Below the pieces are notes generated by a model. It ran no database searches and was not told the DNA's origin. It worked only from the letters and a program-made list of their open reading frames with translations. From the NCBI RefSeq assembly GCF_000834055.1, contig NZ_JXSQ01000026.1, positions 1-41,712 of the forward strand: DNA of 41,712 nucleotides, in the 5' to 3' direction. Made by a program: the position numbers and the translations under genes. This stretch comes from Leucobacter komagatae (GTDB lineage: Bacteria > Actinomycetota > Actinomycetes > Actinomycetales > Microbacteriaceae). Every line of letters starts with the position of its first letter. The stretch's first letter is position 1. Below are positions 24,397 through 32,204 of this stretch, piece after piece.

Positions 24397-25496
24397 CCCT
24401 GACTACTCCAGTGAGCAACTCGGAGAACAGGGGGGCCGCAAGCGCGCTTGCGGCCCCCCGCTCGCTCATGCTGATCGCGGCAGTGTTCGTACTATTCGCT
24501 ATTGCGATGGTGTGGATCTCCGCCTACCAGATCATGGCCGCAGCTGAGCCCGGCTGGGCTGTGACGATGAACGCTGTCGCGGCGTTGCTCGCGCTCGCCG
24601 CGCTCACCCTACTGATCCCCGTTGCGCGGGCAGCGATGCACTCGAAGTCCGCATCGGCGAGCATCGCCAGTGGCGATGCCGTCGCCGCCCGCGCCTCGAT
24701 CTCGCGCGCTCGCGTGCAGTCGTGGACGGCGATCAGCGTCGCCATTCCGTTCCTCGTTGTTGCCGCGTTCGTCGGAGTGCTCACCGCAAACGATCACGCA
24801 GTGCAGCGCGTCTTCTTCGACCCAGAGTTCATGTGGAAGACGCTCGGCGATATCGGAATCGCCTTCGGTCGAAACATTGGTATCGCGCTCGCTGCTGAGG
24901 CGATCGTGCTCGTGCTTGGCTTGCTGCTCGCGATCGGGCGACTTCTCCCGGGGCCCGCAGCGCGTCCCGTCCGGTTCCTCTCCATCGCATACGTCGACGG
25001 CTTCCGCGCGATCCCAGCGATCATCATCATCTACCTCATCGGCTTCGGCCTGCCGCTGTCGGAGATCCCGGTGCTCAGCGAAATCGGCCCGTTCTGGAGC
25101 GCGGTACTCGCCCTCGGCCTCACCCACGCTGCCTACGCCGCCGAGGTGTACCGCTCAGGTATCGAGAGTATCCACCACTCGCAAACATCGGCCGCCCGCT
25201 CCCTGGGGCTCTCGTACCCGAAGACGCTCCGCTTCGTGATTGTCCCGCAGGCCGTGCGTCGCGTGCTGCCTCCGATGCTCAACTCCTTCATCGGTCTGCA
25301 GAAGGACACGGCGCTCGTCATGGTTATCGGCGTTGTTGAAGCGTTCACGCAGGCTACGACCTACGCGAGCCGCTACTTCAACCTGTCGTCCGTAACGGTT
25401 GTCGCGATCCTCTTCATCCTCATCACGATCCCGCAGACCCGTCTCGTGGATCAACTCATCAGCCGCGACCGTCGTCGCTCGTCCGCGAAGGGATAA
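24393..25496 (+). CDS. Amino acid ABC transporter permease
   Basis: A 367-residue membrane protein overlapping the binding-protein gene by 4 bp (ATGA). The first about 130 residues form an extra membrane region (two to three hydrophobic helices, about 27-46, 53-72 and 107-130) seen in some HisM/GlnP-type permeases. The rest is the usual permease domain with the EAA loop VYRSGIESIHHSQTSAARSL near residue 252, which contacts the ATPase. The closing segment RRVLPPMLNSFIGLQKDTALV is typical of polar amino acid importers. Only one permease is present, so it should act as a homodimer. Confidence 0.93.
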   Translation: MTLTTPVSNSENRGAASALAAPRSLMLIAAVFVLFAIAMVWISAYQIMAAAEPGWAVTMNAVAALLALAALTLLIPVARAAMHSKSASASIASGDAVAARASISRARVQSWTAISVAIPFLVVAAFVGVLTANDHAVQRVFFDPEFMWKTLGDIGIAFGRNIGIALAAEAIVLVLGLLLAIGRLLPGPAARPVRFLSIAYVDGFRAIPAIIIIYLIGFGLPLSEIPVLSEIGPFWSAVLALGLTHAAYAAEVYRSGIESIHHSQTSAARSLGLSYPKTLRFVIVPQAVRRVLPPMLNSFIGLQKDTALVMVIGVVEAFTQATTYASRYFNLSSVTVVAILFILITIPQTRLVDQLISRDRRRSSAKG

Positions 25497-25500
25497 GGCA

Positions 25501-26244
25501 ATGGCGTTCCTAGAAATCACGGATGTCCAGAAGTCGTACGGCGATAACGCCGTGCTCCGTGGCATCAACCTCGAGATTGAACAGCACGAGGTCATCTGCC
25601 TCATCGGCGCCTCTGGGTGTGGCAAGAGCACCCTCCTGCGATGCATTAACGCGCTTGAAGAGATCAACGGTGGGAGCATTGCGCTTGACGGCGACGTGGT
25701 CTCCGGCGAGGGCGTCGACATTGATCGCCTGCGACGCACCGTCGGCATCGTGTTTCAGAGCTTCAACCTGTTCCCTCACCTGTCGGTGCGCGATAACATC
25801 ACGCTCGCGCCGATGCGCGTGCTCGGCGTTCCGCGTAAGGAGGCCGAGGCCGAGGCGATGCAGCTCCTCGAGCGGGTAGGCCTCGCCGCGAAGGCTGGCG
25901 CCTTCCCCGACCAGCTCTCGGGCGGGCAGCAGCAGCGAGTCGCGATCGTTCGCGCCCTCGCAATGCACCCGCAGGTGCTGCTGCTCGACGAGATCACCTC
26001 TGCCCTCGACCCCGAGCTGGTAGCCGAGGTGCTGAACATCGTGCGCGACCTTGCGACATCTGGGATGACGATCGTCATGGCCACCCACGAGATGTCGTTC
26101 GCGCGTGAGGTGTCGAACCGCATCGCCTTCCTCCACCAGGGAGTCGTGCTTGAGTGTGGCACCCCAGAGCAGGTGTTTGAGCACCCGCGTGAGGAACGCA
26201 CACGCGAGTTCCTGCGACAGATCGTCGCCTCGGGTCGCATGTAG
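25501..26244 (+). CDS. Amino acid ABC transporter ATP-binding protein
   Basis: A 247-residue cytoplasmic ATPase of the GlnQ/HisP group. Motifs in order: Walker A GASGCGKST, Q-loop region VFQSFNLFPHLSVRDNI, signature LSGGQQQRVAIVRALA, Walker B VLLLDEITSALD, and the H-loop MATHEMSFARE. It starts 4 bp after the permease stop and ends the operon before a strong hairpin. The complex of this protein, the permease and the lipoprotein forms a full importer for a polar amino acid. Confidence 0.96.
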   Translation: MAFLEITDVQKSYGDNAVLRGINLEIEQHEVICLIGASGCGKSTLLRCINALEEINGGSIALDGDVVSGEGVDIDRLRRTVGIVFQSFNLFPHLSVRDNITLAPMRVLGVPRKEAEAEAMQLLERVGLAAKAGAFPDQLSGGQQQRVAIVRALAMHPQVLLLDEITSALDPELVAEVLNIVRDLATSGMTIVMATHEMSFAREVSNRIAFLHQGVVLECGTPEQVFEHPREERTREFLRQIVASGRM

Positions 26245-26259
26245 CTCGAGGCCCGAATT

Positions 26260-26306
26260 GCGAGCGCCCGCCCGCCCCTCCTTGAGAGGGGCTGGCGGGC
26301 GCTCGC
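26260..26306. terminator. Long hairpin between convergent genes
   Basis: GCGAGCGCCCGCC pairs with GGCGGGCGCTCGC, and an inner GCCCCTC pairs with GAGGGGC. It likely terminates the ABC transporter operon and also the convergent Lrp gene. Confidence 0.75.
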
Positions 26307-26368
26307 GTCTGCGCGGCCGTTGCCGTTGGCAGTGCGCGCCGGCAAGTGCGTTGGGCGAGTGCTGGATC

Positions 26369-26812
26369 CTAGGTGCGGTCGATCACGGTCGACAGCGTCA
26401 CGGTCGTGGTGATGTCGCGCACGCCGGTCATCATGGAGATCTGCTGCCACACGGCGCGCACTCGGTCGACGCTCGGTGCTTCGAGCCTTACAAAGAGGTC
26501 GAACTCACCGCTCATCACATCGCAGATCACCACCTCTGGAACTGATTTGAGGGCGGCAATCACCTCGCCGCCTCGCATCCGGTCGGTGCGGTACACGAAG
26601 AGGTTCGCGGTGACGTTGGCCCGTGCCTCCGCGGTGTGCTCCACGATGGTGTAGCCCTGGATGTATTCATCGCGTTCGAGGCGTTCGATGCGTTGCCGAA
26701 CCGCGTTGCGCGACAGGTTTACGCGGTCGCCGAGAGCGGCGACCGGGATTCTTGCGTTGTGCCGGAGTTCGGCGAGGATCAGTTGATCGATGCGGTCGAG
26801 ATGCCGTCTCAT
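26369..26812 (-). CDS. Lrp/AsnC-family transcriptional regulator
   Basis: A 147-residue regulator with the usual two parts: an N-terminal helix-turn-helix (IDQLILAELRHNARIPVAAL, then LSRNAVRQRIERLERDEYI) and a C-terminal RAM ligand-sensing domain (VPEVVICDVMSGEFDLFVRL, TGVRDITTTVTLS). Lrp/AsnC proteins sense amino acids and control their transport and breakdown. ATG 26812 starts the helix-turn-helix domain; the long open frame above it overlaps the LysR gene in another frame and is not coding. Start and LysR stop overlap by 4 bp (26809-26812), so both regulators are made from one transcript. Confidence 0.92.
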   Translation of the reverse strand: MRRHLDRIDQLILAELRHNARIPVAALGDRVNLSRNAVRQRIERLERDEYIQGYTIVEHTAEARANVTANLFVYRTDRMRGGEVIAALKSVPEVVICDVMSGEFDLFVRLEAPSVDRVRAVWQQISMMTGVRDITTTVTLSTVIDRT

Positions 26813-27726
26813 GATGTCTTTCCTGTCACCAGTTTCGCCGCGAGGCCCTGCAGATGGTGTGCGACGAGTGCAACAGCGGTGCGGTGCTGCTGCTCTGGTC
26901 GAAGCAGAAGGTCGATGTGTCGTGTTGTGCGGAGGCCAGAGAGGGGACGGAGGACCACGCCGCTGTCGGCAGCGGGCGCCGCGGTATGTCGGGGGAGCAA
27001 AGCGAGGTAGTTTCCTTCCGCCACCATCGCCGCAGCAGTAACGAAATCGTTGATGCGATGTCGAATCCGTGGCGGGGTACCCGAGACGGCTGAGACAGCA
27101 TCGAGAAGCGCTGCTGGGGAGTAGCCGTCGTGGGTAGCAACCCAATTATGACCCATGACGTCCGTTGGCGTAAGCGATGCGTGCTTGGCGAGTGGATGAT
27201 CGGCACGAATCGCGACGTCGATGGGCTCCTGAAGCAGCGGGATGACGGTGAGCAGTGGGGACTCCCACGAGCGGCGATGGCCCATACGGTGGGCGATCAC
27301 GATGTCGTAGTTCGCGGTGAGTGCTGGGAACTCTTCGATGGCGACGTCCTCGTCGACACACTCAACGAGCGGGCGATCCTCGCCGTTGCCCCACGCGACA
27401 AGCGACGGGAAGAACTCCACGGCCGCACTGTGGAACGCGCTCACGCGCACCTTCGCCACGGGATCGTCGAAATAGCGTCCGACGACGTTTTCAGCGCGGG
27501 ATACCGCTTCCGACACCGCCGCTGCTTCGACGAGCAGCGCCCTGCCAACGTCGGTGAGTTCCACTTTGCGCCCGCGTCGCTGAGTGAGCGGCGCGCTGAA
27601 TTGCCGCTGCAGGGAGGCGATGACCTGGGAGGTCGCGGAAGAAGTGACACCGAGGGCGCGCGCAGCGCCCGCGATGCTGCCCTGTTCTGCCACTTCGCGG
27701 AGCGCGCGAAGCTGGTACAGATCCAT
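26809..27726 (-). CDS. LysR-family transcriptional regulator
   Basis: A 305-residue regulator. The first 60 residues are the winged helix-turn-helix (MDLYQLRALREVAEQGSIAG, ALGVTSSATSQVIASLQRQ, RRGRKVELTDVGRALL), the rest the two-lobed effector domain (VRVSAFHSAAVEFFPSLV, EPIDVAIRADHPLA, NDFVTAAAMVAEGNYLALLP). AGGGAG lies just before the ATG. It is divergent from the PLP-enzyme gene, the classical LysR-target layout, and is followed by the overlapping Lrp gene. Confidence 0.94.
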   Translation of the reverse strand: MDLYQLRALREVAEQGSIAGAARALGVTSSATSQVIASLQRQFSAPLTQRRGRKVELTDVGRALLVEAAAVSEAVSRAENVVGRYFDDPVAKVRVSAFHSAAVEFFPSLVAWGNGEDRPLVECVDEDVAIEEFPALTANYDIVIAHRMGHRRSWESPLLTVIPLLQEPIDVAIRADHPLAKHASLTPTDVMGHNWVATHDGYSPAALLDAVSAVSGTPPRIRHRINDFVTAAAMVAEGNYLALLPRHTAAPAADSGVVLRPLSGLRTTRHIDLLLRPEQQHRTAVALVAHHLQGLAAKLVTGKTS

Positions 27727-27774
27727 TAGTTCTCCCTAAAGTATGAACATCCAAATCGGTAGGCGATCTGACTG

Positions 27775-27787
27775 TATTGGAACAATA
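27775..27787. promoter_or_regulatory. T-N11-A dyad, candidate LysR box
   Basis: TATTG-GAA-CAATA is a perfect 5-bp inverted repeat with the T-N11-A form of LysR-type sites, lying between the divergent LysR and PLP-enzyme genes. TTAG-N6-CTAA at 27726-27739 overlaps the LysR start region and may be a second site. Confidence 0.5.
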
Positions 27788-27925
27788 GTATTAGCTCGTG
27801 CCTGGAACTCATTCACGTGGCCAGGGCGCAGCATAATTCGATGGGGAGTGTTCCGTGTCGGCAGGGGTGAGCGATCACTCCGCGCGGATGCAGCATGCTC
27901 TCATTCCAGTAGAAGGATCCAGCAG

Positions 27926-29140
27926 ATGACTCGGAACCGTCCCTCAAAGCACGATCCGCAATCGCTGAGCTTTGATACGCAGGCAGTACACCTCGGCAAT
28001 TCGATCGACGCAGGCAGCCAGGCAATTCGAACGCCGCTCGTGATGGCGAATTCCTACGCGCTGCCCTCGGACGGCACAGCAAACGGCTGGTCCGGTTTCG
28101 ATGGCATGATCTATGCGCGCGACGCGAATACCAACGGTCAGTGCCTTGAAGCAAAACTGCGCGGCATGGAGGGCGCCGAAGACGCTGTGGTCTTCGCAAC
28201 GGGCGTCGCCGCACTCCACGCACTCTTCTTCAGCTACCTGAAGTCCGGCGACCACATCGTCGTGTCCGAGGTGACGTACGAAGCCGTCTGGAAGCTGTTC
28301 ACGCAGCTGCTGCCCGAGCGCTACAACATCACCGCGACATTCGTCGACATCACCGATCTCGATGCTGTCCGTGCGGCCATTACCCCGACGACCCGGCTGA
28401 TCCACACCGAGACGATCGCGAACCCAACGACGCTCGTCGCCGATGTCGCCGGGCTCGCAGCCGTCGCGCACGAGCACGGCATCTACCTCTCCGTCGACTC
28501 GACGTTCACCCCTCCGCCCATCTACCGGCCGATCGCCGATGGTGCCGACTTCGTGATCCACTCGCTCACCAAATACATCAATGGTCACGGTGACGCGATG
28601 GGCGGCGTGGTTCTCGGCAAGAAGGAACTGCTCGACACGATCCGCTACGACGCGTTGCTTGACGCCGGTGCGGCGATCTCGCCATTCAACGCATGGATGA
28701 TCAACCGTGGCGCCGTGACGCTGCCGCTCAGGCTGCAGCGGCACGTCACCTCGGCCCAGCAAGTTGCCGAGTATCTTGAGGCGCACCCCGCCGTTGCGTA
28801 TGTGGCGTACCCCGGGCTCGAATCGCATTCCGGCCACGAGCTCGCGAAGCGGCAGTTCGGCGACCGCGGCTTCGGCGGCGTGCTCTCCTTCGCGCTCGAG
28901 GGAGACATCCCGTTGCAGCGCCGCGTCGTTGAGAACCTTGAGGTCATCACGCACGCGGTATCACTCGGTCACGACGAATCACTTATCGTGTTCGTCGGGC
29001 CGGAGGGACGTGGCGGCTGGGAACAGTATCCCGAGGGGTTCCGTACCTACGGTCACTTCCGGCTCAGCGTCGGGCTCGAGGACCCTGCCGACCTCATCGC
29101 CGACCTCGACGCGGCAATCGCCGCTGCGGTCGCAGGCTAA
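27926..29140 (+). CDS. PLP-dependent Cys/Met-metabolism enzyme (gamma-lyase/synthase family)
   Basis: A 404-residue fold-type I PLP enzyme of the cystathionine synthase/lyase and methionine gamma-lyase family. Landmarks: YARDANTNGQCLEAKLRGMEG (phosphate-binding tyrosine and arginine), VVFATGVAALHALF, HTETIANPTTLVADV, the cofactor lysine in HSLTKYINGHGDAMGG (K216), and the closing VSLGHDESLIVFVGPEGRGG. Which reaction it catalyses (methionine gamma-lyase, O-acyl-homoserine sulfhydrylase or homoserine-type elimination) cannot be decided from motifs. ATG 27926 is preferred over the far upstream frame because AAGGA lies 8 nt before it. The divergent LysR suggests induction by an amino acid. Confidence 0.9.
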   Translation: MTRNRPSKHDPQSLSFDTQAVHLGNSIDAGSQAIRTPLVMANSYALPSDGTANGWSGFDGMIYARDANTNGQCLEAKLRGMEGAEDAVVFATGVAALHALFFSYLKSGDHIVVSEVTYEAVWKLFTQLLPERYNITATFVDITDLDAVRAAITPTTRLIHTETIANPTTLVADVAGLAAVAHEHGIYLSVDSTFTPPPIYRPIADGADFVIHSLTKYINGHGDAMGGVVLGKKELLDTIRYDALLDAGAAISPFNAWMINRGAVTLPLRLQRHVTSAQQVAEYLEAHPAVAYVAYPGLESHSGHELAKRQFGDRGFGGVLSFALEGDIPLQRRVVENLEVITHAVSLGHDESLIVFVGPEGRGGWEQYPEGFRTYGHFRLSVGLEDPADLIADLDAAIAAAVAG

Positions 29141-29145
29141 CCGTC

Positions 29146-29173
29146 GGCCGCGGCGGTTCACCCCGCCGCGGCC
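29146..29173. terminator. Hairpin between convergent genes
   Basis: GGCCGCGGCGG pairs perfectly with CCGCCGCGGCC around TTCACC (11 bp). It lies between the PLP-enzyme stop and the convergent serine hydrolase stop and may act in both directions. No U tract. Confidence 0.6.
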
Positions 29174-29191
29174 CAGCTTCGATCCGCAGCC

Positions 29192-30397
29192 CTAAGCGAG
29201 GGCGAGCACGATAGCCTCGAGCGCCCTGAGCGTCTCGAGGCTTCGTGCATCGTCGTCAGCGTCGTTCCACGCGCTCGTCTTCACAATGACGGTCTCGCTG
29301 TCGGGGTCGACGAAGAGGAACTGGCCGTGGACGCCGAGTCCAGTGAATGCGCGGCGTTCGCCCCCGAGCGTCCACCACTGATTCGAGTACCCGTACTGTG
29401 GGGAGCCGCCGCCGTTCACCAGCTCGCCGACCTGGAGGTGGGGGAGATCCGATCCGCGACTGCGGGCCACCCACTCCTCGGGGACGAGTTGCCTCTCGCC
29501 AACGCGGCCACCAGCTGCCATGAGGATGCCCACCCGGGCGAGGTCGCGGACCGTCGCGTTGAGCGAGCCGCCGCCGAGCGCGGTGCGCGGCCGCCCACGC
29601 GTGAGGAAATAGAAAGCGTCTGACTCGGCCCCCATCGGGTGCCACAGCTGCTCGGTAGCGTACTCGGCGAGCGAGCGCCCCGTCGCGGCTTCGAGGAGCC
29701 ACCCAATGACGTGGGTATCGAGCGTGGAATAGTTGAATGCAGTGCCAGGCTGACGCAGCCGCGGAGTGGACCGAATCACCTCAAGCACCGACCCGCCCGT
29801 GCTCACGGCCGTCTCGAAACGACGAATCGGGGCGTCAGGGACGGTCCAGTCTTCGACAGCACCGACGCCGCTCGACATGTTCAACAGGTCAGCAAGCGTG
29901 ACCCCGTCGTACCCCGAGCCAATGAGCTGCGGGAGGTAGCCGGTAACGGGATCAGTCAGCCCCCCGATCTCGCCCCGCTCGAGCGCGATGCCGATGAGCA
30001 TCGACGTCACGGACTTCGTCAGTGAGAAGAGCTGGAAGCGAGCGCTCGGAGATGCGAAGCGCCCGGGATAGCTTTCATGCACGATCTCGCCGCGATGCGC
30101 GACGAGGAACGCGGTCGTGTGGGTGCGACGGTGCATCTCGTCGAGCGAAGAGGGTCGCCCATCGAACTCGTAGCGGATCCCCGAGACACCGAGCGGCTCC
30201 GCAGCGGTCGGCAGCGGGCGTGCGACCGCCGGCCGAGGCACCTCAGCCACCGGCATGATCCGGTTCATGTGGGTGAATGTCCACTCATTCACGGGGCGGC
30301 TGAAGGCGATGTCGCCCTGGTGCCGCCACAGCCATGCTCCGCCTGCGGCAGCGGCCCCTGCCGCCGCAGCAATTCCCACTGCTTTTCCAATGCGCAC
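29192..30397 (-). CDS. Serine hydrolase of the class C beta-lactamase family
   Basis: A 401-residue protein. The N-terminus has a hydrophobic stretch (VGIAAAAGAAAAGGAWLW) acting as signal or membrane anchor. The penicillin-binding/beta-lactamase fold follows: catalytic SxxK in FSLTKSVTSML, TLADLLNMSSGVG, a Tyr-containing FNYSTLDTHVIGWLLE in place of the YxN motif, ATVRDLARVGILMA, and HGQF standing for the KTG motif. Such proteins are often esterases or peptidases. GTG 30397 is chosen because AAGGAG lies 7 nt upstream and the hydrophobic segment begins soon after. The long upstream frame is not coding. Confidence 0.88.
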   Translation of the reverse strand: MRIGKAVGIAAAAGAAAAGGAWLWRHQGDIAFSRPVNEWTFTHMNRIMPVAEVPRPAVARPLPTAAEPLGVSGIRYEFDGRPSSLDEMHRRTHTTAFLVAHRGEIVHESYPGRFASPSARFQLFSLTKSVTSMLIGIALERGEIGGLTDPVTGYLPQLIGSGYDGVTLADLLNMSSGVGAVEDWTVPDAPIRRFETAVSTGGSVLEVIRSTPRLRQPGTAFNYSTLDTHVIGWLLEAATGRSLAEYATEQLWHPMGAESDAFYFLTRGRPRTALGGGSLNATVRDLARVGILMAAGGRVGERQLVPEEWVARSRGSDLPHLQVGELVNGGGSPQYGYSNQWWTLGGERRAFTGLGVHGQFLFVDPDSETVIVKTSAWNDADDDARSLETLRALEAIVLALA

Positions 30398-30535
30398 GTA
30401 ATCGCTCCTTGTTCGTTTCGGCTGCGGGTGAGCTTCGCACTCATTCCTAGCACTCATCACCCCCGGTGTCACCAGTGCTCGGCAAAGGGGGCCGCTTTGC
30501 GGTGATCCTAAAGAGTGTGCCCGCCGGCGGGGGAG

Positions 30536-30541
30536 TACTAT
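30536..30541 (+). promoter_or_regulatory. -10 element of leaderless trmL
   Basis: TACTAT ends 6 nt before GTG 30548. A G-rich stretch upstream is too far away (about 12 nt) for a good ribosome-binding site. Confidence 0.45.
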
Positions 30542-30547
30542 GCATTG

Positions 30548-31009
30548 GTGACCCGTATCCTCTTCTTCGAGCCCCGCATCGCGGGCAACACCGGAAACAC
30601 GATCCGCCTCGCCGCTGGCACCGGAGCTGAGCTGCACATCGTGAACCCGCTCTTCGATTTCGAAGACGCCAAGCTGCGGCGAGCAGGACTCGACTACCAC
30701 GACCTCGCGGTCGTGCACCTGCACGACTCCTTCGACGCAGCGCTCGCCGCGCTGCTGCCGGCGAGGGTGTTCGCGTTCACCGCACACGCGACGCGGACGT
30801 ACACCGACGTCGCCTATGAGCCGAGCGACGTGCTGCTGTTCGGCCCAGAACCCACCGGCCTGCCACGTGAGGTACTCGAACACGACGCAGTTACCGACAG
30901 CCTGCGGATTCCGATGCTCCCTGGGCCGCGGTCAATGAACCTTGCAAACTGCGCGGCAATCGCGAGCTACGAAGCGTGGCGGCAGCAGGGGTTCGCAGGC
31001 GCGCAGTAA
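30548..31009 (+). CDS. trmL: tRNA (cytidine/uridine-34-2'-O)-methyltransferase TrmL
   Basis: A 153-residue SPOUT enzyme that methylates the wobble ribose of tRNA-Leu with SAM. Hallmarks: FEPRIAGNTGNTIRLAAGTG at the start, FDFEDAKLRRAGLDYHD, LLFGPEPTGLP (SAM knot), and IPMLPGPRSMNLANCAAIASYEAWRQ (knot and dimer interface). Length matches the family. GTG 30548 starts the conserved sequence; the frame above it is not conserved. It is divergent from the serine hydrolase and convergent with the sortase gene. Confidence 0.93.
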   Translation: MTRILFFEPRIAGNTGNTIRLAAGTGAELHIVNPLFDFEDAKLRRAGLDYHDLAVVHLHDSFDAALAALLPARVFAFTAHATRTYTDVAYEPSDVLLFGPEPTGLPREVLEHDAVTDSLRIPMLPGPRSMNLANCAAIASYEAWRQQGFAGAQ

Positions 31010-31058
31010 CGAAACTGCTGGGCACTCGCGGCCTGAGAACGTGGCGCGGGATTCGAAG

Positions 31059-32078
31059 TCACGATCCTACCGCGTTTGAGGCCGCGTGCCCAGGGGTGTG
31101 CGCTTCGGCGGGTTCCGGCGTGGCTTCGCGAGCGGAGTACCCTGATCGCCACTGCCACACCCCGATGCCGATGAGCCCCGTGACGTATGCCACCAACCAC
31201 CACGGGAAGCCAGGCACATCCGGTCGCGCGTTGGTGGCATCCACGTCTTCCTGCGGAGTCGGGGTGATCCGCTCGCCGGTGACGAGGATACGGTGAGTGT
31301 TGACCCCCAACGGGGTACACGTGATGAGCGTCATGAGGTCTTTGCCAGGCACCGCCCGGATCTCCTCCGTGTCCTCCGGATCCACGACCTTCGTCTCGAA
31401 GACGCGGTAGGAGACCACCTCGCCGAGCACCTCAACGTTGAAGGTGTCCCCGACCTCCACCCGATTCAGCCGGGTGAACATTTCGGCGTTCGCGAGACCG
31501 CGGTGTCCGGTGACAACCGCCCGTGTCCCCTCGCCGCCGACAGGAAGCGAGGTCCCTTCGAGGTGTCCGAGGCCCTTGAGTAGCGTCGCGTCGCTCGTGC
31601 CGTGATACACCGGAAGATCCAACCGGATCGACGGGATTCTCAGGCGCGCAAGCAGGCCGCTCGGTTGTGTGTTGAGCGTCTCCCAGTACTGCCCGGGATC
31701 AACGGTGTCCGTGAGAGATCGGCCCGTGCCTTCGGCAAGGTTTGAGCCGCCGGCAAGTAGCGCCCCAGAGACGAGCGCCTCATTGTAGGCGTGCGCCTCA
31801 GCGAGCATCCGGTCGACTCGCTCTTGCGCGAGCTGTTCATTCGCCGATGTTTGATCGGAGACGATGTTCGACTGGTTTTGCTGTGACACCCACGCCGCAG
31901 CGGTGGGGTAGATCAGGAGGGTGAGGCCGGCGAGGAGCAGCAGCGAGATCGATGTGTTGAACCACGAGTGCCGCCACCTGCGCCGTGCTGGGGGAAGCGC
32001 ATGCCTGCCATGCGCGTCGTCAGACGTGTCGGCCTGCGGCGCCACCTCAGGTGGGCGCGACGCTGCGGAGTGTTCCAC
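31059..32078 (-). CDS. Class C (pilus) sortase
   Basis: A 339-residue membrane transpeptidase. An N-terminal helix (SWFNTSISLLLLAGLTLLIYP) and a C-terminal helix (WWLVAYVTGLIGIGVWQW) flank the catalytic domain, the usual class C topology. Catalytic residues are H192 (VVTGHRG), C254 (LITCTPLG) and R263 (NTHRILVTG). A DPG in TVDPGQYWETLN, before the beta-barrel, resembles the class C lid motif. GTG 32078 has AAAGGGGG 7 nt upstream. It is the last gene of the pilus operon and should link the LPITG pilin into fibres. Confidence 0.92.
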   Translation of the reverse strand: MEHSAASRPPEVAPQADTSDDAHGRHALPPARRRWRHSWFNTSISLLLLAGLTLLIYPTAAAWVSQQNQSNIVSDQTSANEQLAQERVDRMLAEAHAYNEALVSGALLAGGSNLAEGTGRSLTDTVDPGQYWETLNTQPSGLLARLRIPSIRLDLPVYHGTSDATLLKGLGHLEGTSLPVGGEGTRAVVTGHRGLANAEMFTRLNRVEVGDTFNVEVLGEVVSYRVFETKVVDPEDTEEIRAVPGKDLMTLITCTPLGVNTHRILVTGERITPTPQEDVDATNARPDVPGFPWWLVAYVTGLIGIGVWQWRSGYSAREATPEPAEAHTPGHAASNAVGS

Positions 32079-32140
32079 TGACGGACCCCCTTTCAATGAC
32101 AGTAGGTGCGCGGTCGCGTGTGCTCCCGGCCAAGTGCGGT

Positions 32141-32177
32141 GCGTGTGTGGCTGCCGACATTCGGCGGCCACACACGC
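32141..32177. other. 17-bp hairpin between pilin and sortase genes
   Basis: GCGTGTGTGGCTGCCGA faces TCGGCGGCCACACACGC with a 3-nt centre and one G-U or mismatch pair. It stands 28 bp past the pilin stop and 63 bp before the sortase start, so it could lower sortase transcription or stabilise the pilin mRNA 3' end. No U tract. Confidence 0.65.
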
Positions 32178-32204
32178 GCCGCGAGGGCGACGCCCTCGGT
32201 GTGC

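Noticed and set aside
27743..27925. N-terminal extension of the PLP enzyme
   Set aside because: The 61 extra residues have no family match, and a good ribosome-binding site stands before ATG 27926.
30398..30883. N-terminal extension of the serine hydrolase
   Set aside because: It overlaps the divergent trmL gene on the other strand and ignores the AAGGAG site before GTG 30397.
31018..31094. Inverted sequence (CTGGGCAC and GTGCCCAG arms) with a TTCGAA-containing middle resembling a tRNA 3' part or att site
   Set aside because: No acceptor or anticodon stem can be drawn, there is no matching copy elsewhere in the window, and it lies between convergent genes where a loose terminator is enough to explain it.
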